A stretch of 64,000 bases of DNA, taken from contig MEPC01000020.1 in assembly GCA_001769655.1 (NCBI GenBank), positions 138,516 through 202,515 on the forward strand, in the 5' to 3' direction. Position numbers and translations under genes: made by a program. Positions within the stretch are counted from its first letter, which is position 1. Each line of letters begins with the position of its first letter. The notes under the pieces were generated by a model. It searched no databases. It was not told the origin of the DNA and saw only the letters and a list, made by a program, of their open reading frames with translations. This DNA is from Bacteroidetes bacterium RIFCSPLOWO2_12_FULL_37_12. Lineage in GTDB: Bacteria; Bacteroidota; Bacteroidia; 2-12-FULL-37-12. Below, piece after piece: positions 50,093 to 57,010 of this stretch.

Positions 50093-51567
50093 ATTGTGAA
50101 ATTAGAAATATACAATTATTCTCAGTTCCATCTGATTATGGTCACGGAGCAAATGACGGAGCTTATTATCCTGTTGGATTATTATCAATAGGATCACATT
50201 TAAATCGAGTGTTGCCGAATATAGATGTTTCGATTATTGATAGACATCATGACGATAAAACAATTGCTAATGCCAGTATTGTAGGAATTTCTGCAAGTAG
50301 CACTCTCAATTATCGGAATGTATTACAATGTGCGCTTGAAGCAAAAAAGAATGGTAGCGTTGTAGTTTTAGGTGGACCTCATGCAACTCAACTGGCAAAT
50401 CAAATAATGAATAATCAAGATAGTGTTGTAGATTTTATAATTAGAGGAAATGGAGAAATTTCCTTTCAAAAATTAATAACTGCATTAATTAATAATTTTT
50501 CTTTGGAGACCGTTCATAATTTAAGTTGGAAGAATCATTTTGGACAGATAATCCATAATCCTCTAAGCAATTTCGTATGGAAGTATGACGATTTTTTACC
50601 ACTAAATTTTTCGCTTCTTAGAAACAATATTCAATTTTATTGGAATGCATTTAGAAATAAAATAGATTCTTCTATTGACGCTGCCTTTGTTGTTTTTACA
50701 CATTTTGGTTGTGGTTACAGGGAAATGATGGTAAAGAGAAAACCCAATGGAAGTTGGTGCAGTTACTGCTCTTTAAATGACTTATTGTTTTCAAGAGACC
50801 CAAAAAATATTGTAAATGAAACACTTCAATTAATCAAAGAGAATCGATTACCCAAAGGGTCAAATATTTTACTCAAATGTTATGGTGATAATGTTGGAAC
50901 ACATATAACCCTTCTCGAAAAATTAAAAGACCAAATCAGAGAATCAAAAGAGTGGAACGAGTATAATATCGTTTGGACATTTTATTGTCAAAGTAGTAGG
51001 ATTACTGAACAGACAGCAAAATTATTGTCATCAATTAATACTCAAAATTTATATATAGGTTTTGATTCAGTTGATGATGAGGTTCAGAAATTAAATGGAT
51101 TAGGAACTTCAAGGAAAAATCATATTCAGGCGACACAACTTTGTAAAAAAAATGATATAAAAATTCAAGCTGGCTTCGTTTTAGGTTGTATAGGTGAAAC
51201 CATTAACTCTATTAATAAGACTTTATTATTTGCTGAAAAAATGTCAAAAGAAAAATTATTGGAAAGAATTAATTCTGCAATATTATTTATTATCCCCGGA
51301 TCCCCTGCTTATGAAAAGTTATGTGAGAAAGAACCATGGATAAAAGACTTGGATATTTTAGATACAGACGAAATCCAATATTATTGGGTGAAGCATTTCT
51401 GTCCTAATCTTTCTAATGATACCTATACTGGAATTCGGTTACTTAAAGACGCAGCAAACTACCTTGATGAATTAAGTCCTGGTCCACATGCAAGCATGGG
51501 ATATATAAGCAAAAGGCTACATTCTGAAAATATCTTCACAGAAGCTCTTGAACCAATAAATTTATGA
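50089..51567 (+). CDS. B12-binding-type radical SAM protein with an unusual cysteine spacing
   Basis: The N-terminal ~130 residues look like a B12-binding Rossmann domain (YPVGLLSIGSHLNRVLP, IVGISASSTLNYRNVLQCAL, VVVLGGPHAT, FIIRGNGEISFQKLI). A radical SAM TIM-barrel follows (LYIGFDSVDDEVQKLNGLG, AGFVLGCIGETINSINKTLLFAEKM). The cluster cysteines appear to be C208, C224 and C227: FGCGY...SWCSYCSL, that is C-x15-C-x2-C instead of C-x3-C-x2-C. A 12-residue insertion thus sits in the cluster loop. The gene overlaps both the phosphoesterase gene and livH by four bases. The substrate is unknown. Confidence 0.72.
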   Translation: MNCEIRNIQLFSVPSDYGHGANDGAYYPVGLLSIGSHLNRVLPNIDVSIIDRHHDDKTIANASIVGISASSTLNYRNVLQCALEAKKNGSVVVLGGPHATQLANQIMNNQDSVVDFIIRGNGEISFQKLITALINNFSLETVHNLSWKNHFGQIIHNPLSNFVWKYDDFLPLNFSLLRNNIQFYWNAFRNKIDSSIDAAFVVFTHFGCGYREMMVKRKPNGSWCSYCSLNDLLFSRDPKNIVNETLQLIKENRLPKGSNILLKCYGDNVGTHITLLEKLKDQIRESKEWNEYNIVWTFYCQSSRITEQTAKLLSSINTQNLYIGFDSVDDEVQKLNGLGTSRKNHIQATQLCKKNDIKIQAGFVLGCIGETINSINKTLLFAEKMSKEKLLERINSAILFIIPGSPAYEKLCEKEPWIKDLDILDTDEIQYYWVKHFCPNLSNDTYTGIRLLKDAANYLDELSPGPHASMGYISKRLHSENIFTEALEPINL

Positions 51568-52445
51568 TAGGCATTCAAATAATTAGTAATATTCTTATCT
51601 CAAGTGCATTTATTGCTTTGGCTTCTAGTTCATTTGCCTTAATTTACTACCCAACCAAATTCTTTCACCTCGCCCACGCAGCCATAATCACTTTCGGGGC
51701 ATACTTCGTTTTTCTTTTCGCTAATAAATTTTTAATTCCTTTTCCGGTTTCAGTTGCGTTGGCAATTGCAGTAGCAACTATAGTTGGTGTGGCTTGTGAG
51801 GTTTTAGTTTACAGCCAAATGCGAAAAAGAAATGTTCCTGCATTGGCGTATCTCATTGCATCCATTGGTTTGTATGTGGTGCTGCAAAATTGCATTTCAC
51901 TTTTCTTCGGAGACGATACCAAAATCATAAACACCGCAGAGGTAACAGTTGGCAATCAGATTTTCGGTGCATACATCACCACCGTCCAAATCATAACCAT
52001 TTTTGTTTCCATTGCTTTGTTCATTGCAGTCAACTTATTTCTGCATTACACAGCAACAGGTAAATCTATTCGTGCCGTTGCAAGCAATCCAGAACTCTGC
52101 AACATTTACGGAATCTCATCCAACAAAATAATTTTAATTGCATTTGGCATCGGTTCAGCATTGGCAGCCATAGCCGGAATACTTTCTGCAATGGACACCA
52201 ACATGACACCCACTTTCGGTTTCAATCTTTTGCTTTACGGAGTAGTGGCAATGATTATAGGAGGCGTTGGCAGCACAAGAGGACTTATTGCAGGTGCGTT
52301 GCTGGTAGCCACGGCACAGCATCTTTCAGCGTATTACATAGACACAAAATGGATGGATGCAGTTACCTACATCATTCTCATTTTATTTTTAATCTGGAAA
52401 CCGCTTGGTTTTTCAGGAAAAAGTTTGAAGAAAGTAGAAATTTAA
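51564..52445 (+). CDS. livH: LivH-type ABC transporter permease
   Basis: The 293-residue protein has eight or so membrane helices of the LivH type: LASSSFALIYYPTKFFHLAHAAIITFGAY at the start, the coupling-loop text TATGKSIRAVASNPELCNIYGISSNKIILIAFGIGSALAAIAGIL, and VVAMIIGGVGSTRGLIAGALLVATAQ. With LivM it forms the membrane channel of the transporter. The first ~80 bases are very AT-rich (row 51541 about 25% GC) like the radical SAM gene. From about 51650 the gene switches to about 48% GC. Its start overlaps the radical SAM stop (ATGA). Confidence 0.92.
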   Translation: MIGIQIISNILISSAFIALASSSFALIYYPTKFFHLAHAAIITFGAYFVFLFANKFLIPFPVSVALAIAVATIVGVACEVLVYSQMRKRNVPALAYLIASIGLYVVLQNCISLFFGDDTKIINTAEVTVGNQIFGAYITTVQIITIFVSIALFIAVNLFLHYTATGKSIRAVASNPELCNIYGISSNKIILIAFGIGSALAAIAGILSAMDTNMTPTFGFNLLLYGVVAMIIGGVGSTRGLIAGALLVATAQHLSAYYIDTKWMDAVTYIILILFLIWKPLGFSGKSLKKVEI

Positions 52446-52475
52446 CTATCTTTGTAGAACAAATTTTTAAAAGAT

Positions 52476-52697
52476 ATGCTCACAACCATAAAAGGAATTT
52501 ACAACCACGGTCAAATCATTCTTACCGAACAACCGCCTGTAAAAACAAAGACAGTGGTGATGATCACATTCCTTCCTGCGAAGAGAAGTAAGACCTCGCA
52601 AGGGAAACAGAAAATTATATTAGGACTTTTGGAAGGTAAAATCAAACTATCTGATGATTTCAATAAACCATTGGATGATTTGAAAGAATATATGTAG
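52476..52697 (+). CDS. Putative antitoxin of the PIN-domain toxin
   Basis: The 73-residue protein opens MLTTIKGIYNHGQIILTEQPP, a strand-rich N-terminal pattern seen in small antitoxins paired with PIN toxins. A basic linker (AKRSKTSQGKQK) follows, then an acidic helix ending PLDDLKEYM, which could block the toxin. It starts 30 bases after livH and ends 2 bases before the toxin gene. The order antitoxin-toxin and tight spacing fit a VapBC-type pair. The exact antitoxin family is not certain. Confidence 0.7.
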   Translation: MLTTIKGIYNHGQIILTEQPPVKTKTVVMITFLPAKRSKTSQGKQKIILGLLEGKIKLSDDFNKPLDDLKEYM

Positions 52698-52699
52698 AG

Positions 52700-53098
52700 A
52701 TGGATTATTTACTTGATACACACGTTTGCATTTGGGCTATTGCAGAACAAAATAAATTATCTGCAAAAGTTAAAAAGATTTTGCATAATCCTAAAAATCG
52801 TTTTTGGGTAAGCAAAGTTAGTTTGTTTGAAATAGCCGTAAAACTAAAAGTCGGAAAACTGACTGAATTCAAGACATCATTTTCGGAATTTGTCAGGTCT
52901 ATCTATTTGTCGGGCTATGAAATGTTACCTGTAAAAGACGAGCATCTGGAATCATACACTATCATTGATTTTGAAGAATCTCACCGCGATCCTTTTGACC
53001 GTTATCTGCTTGCTGCATCTCATTTTGAAAATTTGGCGATCATTACAAAAGATGAAAAGTTTGAATATTATTCCAAAATAATTAATATTATTTGGTAG
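52700..53098 (+). CDS. VapC-type PIN-domain toxin
   Basis: The 132-residue PIN domain has the acidic metal site: Asp6 in LLDTHVCIWAI, a glutamate in VSLFEIAVKLKVGKL, and two aspartates in HRDPFDRYLLAAS, with ITKDEKFEYY near the end. PIN toxins of this type cut RNA, often tRNA or rRNA. The paired antitoxin gene lies 2 bases upstream. The pair sits between livH and livM, and the toxin stop falls only 8 bases before the livM ATG. The insertion therefore keeps the operon transcript continuous. Confidence 0.88.
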   Translation: MDYLLDTHVCIWAIAEQNKLSAKVKKILHNPKNRFWVSKVSLFEIAVKLKVGKLTEFKTSFSEFVRSIYLSGYEMLPVKDEHLESYTIIDFEESHRDPFDRYLLAASHFENLAIITKDEKFEYYSKIINIIW

Positions 53099-53106
53099 CG
53101 ATATTT

Positions 53107-53988
53107 ATGGAATACATCTTACACCTTTTCATTCTCATTTGCTTTTACACTTTGCTTTCGCAAAGTTTAAATCTCTCTGCCGGTTTCACCGGACTGATTT
53201 CATTAGCACATGCAGGTTTCTATGGAATAGGTGCATACACCACCGCCATCCTTTCAACACAGTTTGGTTTTACTTTTTGGTTGAGTATTCCTTTGGCAAT
53301 GCTCATTAGCGGAGCAATTGCATTTATCGTTTCACTTATTGCCTTGAGGACAGTGGAAGATTATTTTATTATATGCACTTTGGGCATTCAGGTTATTCTT
53401 TTTTCTATCATGAATAACTGGATGGGCTTGACAAGAGGACCCTTAGGCATTCCGGGCATCCCATCTATTTCACTTTTCGGTTTCAGCTTAGACAGCAAAA
53501 TTTCATTTCTCACACTTTCACTTTTCTTTGTTACATTCGTATGGTTTGTGTTGCGTAACATTTCCAAGTCAGGTTTCGGCAAAACACTGACAGCAATCAG
53601 CGAGGATGAAATTTACACTCAGAGTATTGGCAAAAATGTTTACCTATCCAAAACAGTTTCATTTACAATGAGTGCCATGTTTGCCGCCATTCCCGGGACA
53701 TTGTATGCTCACTACATCTCTTACATTGACCCGACAAGTTTCACAGTGAACGAATCTATTTTCGTTCTCTCTATCGTAATCATTGGAGGACTTGGCAACC
53801 TTACAGGAAGTTTTTTAGCCGCCACATTTTTAGTTCTGTTACCCGAAGCGCTCCGCTTTGTCGGTATGCCCAACAGCATAGCCGCCAACATGCGACAAAT
53901 TATTTACGGACTTATTTTAGTTGTGGTGATGATGACAGGAAAAAAAGGAGTGAAAGAATTGTTCATGCTCAAAACCCCATTGTCTTAA
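53107..53988 (+). CDS. livM: LivM-type ABC transporter permease
   Basis: The 293-residue protein (from the ATG at 53107; the frame is open from TTG 53092) has eight or so helices of the LivM type: LSAGFTGLISLAHAGFYGIGAYTTAIL, FIVSLIALRTVEDYFIICTLGIQVILF, LRNISKSGFGKTLTAISEDEIYTQSIG (the ATPase-coupling loop) and FVLSIVIIGGLGNLTGSFLAATFLVLLPE. It completes the LivHM channel. It is the last gene of the operon. GC is higher than in the embedded genes and matches livH and the first halves of livG and livF. Confidence 0.92.
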   Translation: MEYILHLFILICFYTLLSQSLNLSAGFTGLISLAHAGFYGIGAYTTAILSTQFGFTFWLSIPLAMLISGAIAFIVSLIALRTVEDYFIICTLGIQVILFSIMNNWMGLTRGPLGIPGIPSISLFGFSLDSKISFLTLSLFFVTFVWFVLRNISKSGFGKTLTAISEDEIYTQSIGKNVYLSKTVSFTMSAMFAAIPGTLYAHYISYIDPTSFTVNESIFVLSIVIIGGLGNLTGSFLAATFLVLLPEALRFVGMPNSIAANMRQIIYGLILVVVMMTGKKGVKELFMLKTPLS

Positions 53989-54026
53989 TTTCCCCTTTTA
54001 TTCTTATACCTGATTTTTGTTTGGCA

Positions 54027-54034
54027 TACATTTG
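54027..54034 (+). promoter_or_regulatory. Possible promoter core for the CYTH-Fic genes
   Basis: TACATTTG fits TAnnTTTG, 11 bases before the ATG at 54045. The leader would be very short. No -33 box is clear. Confidence 0.3.
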
Positions 54035-54044
54035 AACCTCCCCC

Positions 54045-54581
54045 ATGAAAAACATTGAATCAAAAGTAAAAGTGGACGGCTTTTCAGCTACGTTTAAATA
54101 CCTGAAAATTGCAGGGATTCGCTATAAGGGTATTTTACGCCAGAAAGATACTTATTTCAATACGCTCACCGGTTATCTAAAACACAGGAAAATAAATGGA
54201 AAAGAAAATCAACTGATTTGCTATGAACGCGATTATTCCGATGTGAGGAATATTTCCTATTACAAAATCATCAAAGTCCCGGGAATTAATTTCTGTAAGG
54301 AGTTGTGTGACACCCTCAAAAAAACATATCATACAAAAGCGGTTATTCTGAAAACACGGCGACTTTGGATTTACAAAAACACAAGAATCCACTTAGACAA
54401 AGTTAAGGATTTAGGGCTCTTTGTTGAATTGGAAACCGTTGAAGGAAAGAACAATAAACGGTCTTCCCAAAAAGAACATGATAACCTGAGAAAACTACTT
54501 CATCTTGACAGATATGAAAACATTCAATGTTCTTATCTGGATTTGGTTGTTAATAGGATGAAGGGTGCTCATTACCTATAA
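54045..54581 (+). CDS. CYTH-domain protein (class IV cyclase/triphosphatase-like)
   Basis: The 178-residue protein has the CYTH tunnel pattern: IESKVKVDGF at the start, then GIRYKGILRQKDTYFNTLTGYLKHRKING (D-TYF and LKxR), LICYERDY, AVILKTRRLWIY and NTRIHLDKVKDLGLFVELETVEG (the HLD...LG.F.ELE motif). CYTH enzymes act on triphosphates or make cAMP. The first E-x-E-x-K motif is reduced to E-x-K-x-K, so activity is uncertain. It overlaps the start of the truncated Fic gene by 17 bases. A promoter-like core upstream suggests it may be separate from the liv operon. Confidence 0.75.
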   Translation: MKNIESKVKVDGFSATFKYLKIAGIRYKGILRQKDTYFNTLTGYLKHRKINGKENQLICYERDYSDVRNISYYKIIKVPGINFCKELCDTLKKTYHTKAVILKTRRLWIYKNTRIHLDKVKDLGLFVELETVEGKNNKRSSQKEHDNLRKLLHLDRYENIQCSYLDLVVNRMKGAHYL

Positions 54582-55329
54582 GAAATGGTATAACTACTCA
54601 GCGCCAATAAAAGTGCAAAGTGAACTGGAACAAAATGATGCCGGTACTCGCACATTGCCCGGTACTTTACTGAAAAATGGTCTCACCGGTGAAATTATTT
54701 ACACACCACCCGATAACCGTGACACTATTCATAATCTGATGAAAAATTTTGAAAACTTCATTAATTCACAAGAAGATGATTCGCCGGTTTTGATTAAATT
54801 AGCGATTCAGCATTACCAATTTGAAAGCATTCATCCATTTTATGATGGCAATGGTCGTACAGGTCGTATTGTAAATGTGCTTTACCTGATGATGAACAAC
54901 CTGCTGGAAAACCCTATTCTTTATCTCAGCGGATATATCATTAAAAACAAAACCGATTATTACCGTCTTTTGCAGGAAGTCCGCACAAAAAATAATTGGG
55001 AAGAATGGATTATTTATATACTTAAAGGTATAGAACAAACATCCCGTGAAGCAATTGACAAAATCAATAATATAAATACACTATTTGACAAAACCATAGA
55101 GGTGGCAAAAAAGAAATCTCCTCGAGTGTATTCAAAAGAACTGATTGAGCATCTCTTCGTTCAGCCATACACTAAAATTGAGTACGTTACCACTGCCTTG
55201 GAACTGGAACGGAGAACCGCCTCCAAATATTTACAGGAAATGGAACGAATTGGAATATTGGAAAGTCAAACGATATGGAAGGAAGTTATTTATGTTAACC
55301 CGCGGCTATATGAACTTCTTAAAAAATGA
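54565..55329 (+). CDS. Fic-domain protein lacking its N-terminal part
   Basis: The 254-residue protein has the complete Fic motif HPFYDGNGRTGR (90-101) and the flap text GEIIYTPPD (about 42-50), followed by a winged helix with EYVTTALELERRTASKYLQEMERIGIL. Fic enzymes transfer AMP to a protein hydroxyl. Related Fic proteins of about 370 residues have an N-terminal helical domain with the (S/T)xxxE(G/N) inhibitory helix. Here the frame begins at GTG 54565, inside the end of the CYTH gene, and that part is missing. Either a truncated gene or a form without autoinhibition. The CYTH gene occupies the space where the N-terminus should be. Confidence 0.8.
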   Translation: MLITYKKWYNYSAPIKVQSELEQNDAGTRTLPGTLLKNGLTGEIIYTPPDNRDTIHNLMKNFENFINSQEDDSPVLIKLAIQHYQFESIHPFYDGNGRTGRIVNVLYLMMNNLLENPILYLSGYIIKNKTDYYRLLQEVRTKNNWEEWIIYILKGIEQTSREAIDKINNINTLFDKTIEVAKKKSPRVYSKELIEHLFVQPYTKIEYVTTALELERRTASKYLQEMERIGILESQTIWKEVIYVNPRLYELLKK

Positions 55330-55366
55330 AAATTCTCACATGCATAGCATAAATCTGGTGAGATTA

Positions 55367-55446
55367 TCATGTACATATATTTATCGTTCTTGCACACGAG
55401 AAAGGTTTCATGTACATGTCGTGTACATGACAAAACTTTCATGTAC
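55367..55446. repeat. TCATGTACA motif array with a palindrome
   Basis: TCATGTACA occurs at 55367-55375 and 55408-55416, its reverse complement TGTACATGA at 55422-55430, and TCATGTAC at 55439-55446. The middle pair forms a 9-bp inverted repeat with a 5-base spacer, like an operator. It lies in the convergent gap after the Fic gene. Confidence 0.6.
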
Positions 55447-55519
55447 CATTTTCCAATATCTATTTTCATTTGAAAAATATAAATATTTTTGTTACTGTTT
55501 AGTCCAATAAATGTATAGC

Positions 55520-55571
55520 CACGAATTACACTAATTGAAAAAAATAAAATAACCAATTCGTGTAATTACTG
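55520..55571. repeat. CACGAATTACAC-type inverted repeat
   Basis: CACGAATTACACTAATTG (55520-55537) pairs with CAATTCGTGTAATTACTG (55554-55571) with three mismatches around an A-rich loop. It resembles the element at 56873-56945 and belongs to the dispersed intergenic palindromes of this genome. Confidence 0.7.
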
Positions 55572-55611
55572 ACAAAAAAATTAACCGACTGAACAGTAAC
55601 AAATTACTAAA

Positions 55612-56841
55612 TTATTTTCCCCCCGCGTTCAACGCCGCCACCCACCCACTGCTCCAGGCATTCTGAAAATTGAAGCCCCCTGTTAATCCGTCTATATCCA
55701 TCACTTCCCCTGCGAAATAAAGATTAGGAACTAATTTACTTTCCATAGTGCTAAAATTAATTTCTTTTAAACTGACACCACCGCAGGTTACAAACTCTTC
55801 CTTAAAAGTGGTTTTGCCTTGCACCTGATATTCATCTTTCGAAAGAATGTAGATAAGCGCGTTGGAATTTTTCTTTAATAAATCAGCCCATCGGATGTTT
55901 TCTCCTATACCCGCTTTGGTTAAAAAATAATTCCATAGCCGTTTTGGTAATTCAAAAGGACAGTTATTCAACAATCCCCTTGAAGGATTATTTAATCGTT
56001 GATTTAAAAACTCTTTGCGTATCTCTTCTTCGGAATGTAATGGTAGCCAATTTATTATAAACCTGAAATTATAATTCAAATCATTCAGAATACGCGCACC
56101 CAGCGAGGATGCCTTCAATACTGCCGGTCCGCTCATTCCCCAATGGGTAATCAGCAAGGGACCTTCCGTTTCTAATTTTGTGTCACTTATACGGATTTTA
56201 ATGTGTGACACTGATATGCCCATGAGTTGAGTAATGGAATTTCCGGGAATATTAAAAGTAAATAATGAAGGTACAGGTTTTAAAATAGTATGCCCGAATT
56301 TTTTCAACCAATCGTAAGCAGATGCATTGGAATTTCCACCCGTGGCAATAATTAATTGAGCACATTCAAAGACATCCCCTGTATTTGTAGTAAGTGTGAA
56401 AGTGGAATTATCGTTTTTTACGATTTCAGTAATTTCTACATTTGTATTTATAGTAACCCCTGCTTTTATTGCTTCCATGAGCAGGGAATTAACAACGGTT
56501 TCTGAATTATCAGTGACAGGAAATATTCTTCCATCGGGTTCAGTTTTTAATTCAACCCCTCTTTGCGTGAACCAGCTTATAGTATCTTTTGTTGAAAATC
56601 TGCTGAAAACATTGCGTAATTCTTTTTCGCCACGGGGGTAATTTTTTACCAGCAGGGCATTATCGAAACAGGCATTTGCCACATTGCATCGTCCCCCACC
56701 GGAAATACGAACTTTAGAAAGTAGCTTTGAACTTTTTTCAATAATGGAAACGTGACAATCTTTGTGGAGTTGGGCACAATTTATGGCGGCGAAAAATCCT
56801 GCGGCGCCACCTCCTAAAACGATGATTTGTTTTTGATTCAA
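55612..56841 (-). CDS. HI0933-like FAD-dependent flavoprotein
   Basis: The 409-residue protein opens with the dinucleotide-binding loop IIVLGGGAAGFFAAINCA and family motif KLLSKVRISGGGRCNVANA (about residues 40-58). It continues with LIIATGGNSNASAYDWLKKFGHTI and ends with TCGGVSLKEINFSTMESK...LYFAGEVMDIDGLTGGFNFQNAWSSGW. This is the full HI0933/BaiN-like family layout, which binds FAD and acts as NAD(P)H-linked oxidoreductase on unknown substrates. The length is normal and the motifs intact. Confidence 0.93.
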   Translation of the reverse strand: MNQKQIIVLGGGAAGFFAAINCAQLHKDCHVSIIEKSSKLLSKVRISGGGRCNVANACFDNALLVKNYPRGEKELRNVFSRFSTKDTISWFTQRGVELKTEPDGRIFPVTDNSETVVNSLLMEAIKAGVTINTNVEITEIVKNDNSTFTLTTNTGDVFECAQLIIATGGNSNASAYDWLKKFGHTILKPVPSLFTFNIPGNSITQLMGISVSHIKIRISDTKLETEGPLLITHWGMSGPAVLKASSLGARILNDLNYNFRFIINWLPLHSEEEIRKEFLNQRLNNPSRGLLNNCPFELPKRLWNYFLTKAGIGENIRWADLLKKNSNALIYILSKDEYQVQGKTTFKEEFVTCGGVSLKEINFSTMESKLVPNLYFAGEVMDIDGLTGGFNFQNAWSSGWVAALNAGGK

Positions 56842-56872
56842 TTTTGTTATTGTTCAGTTGGATTATTTTTTT

Positions 56873-56945
56873 GCCACTGATTACACTGATTAAAAATTAA
56901 ATGAAAAAGAGTAGTATTATAAAATAAATCCGTGCAATCTGTGGC
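56873..56945. repeat. GCCACTGATTACACTGATT inverted repeat
   Basis: The arm 56873-56892 and the arm 56926-56945 (AAATCCGTGCAATCTGTGGC) pair with four or five mismatches. It is of the same type as 55520-55571 and lies between two - strand genes. Confidence 0.75.
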
Positions 56946-57010
56946 TGAATTTTTCTTGCAACCGATTAGTAACTCATTTATCTGAAATTTTAGTTTTTTA
57001 GTTTCAAAAA

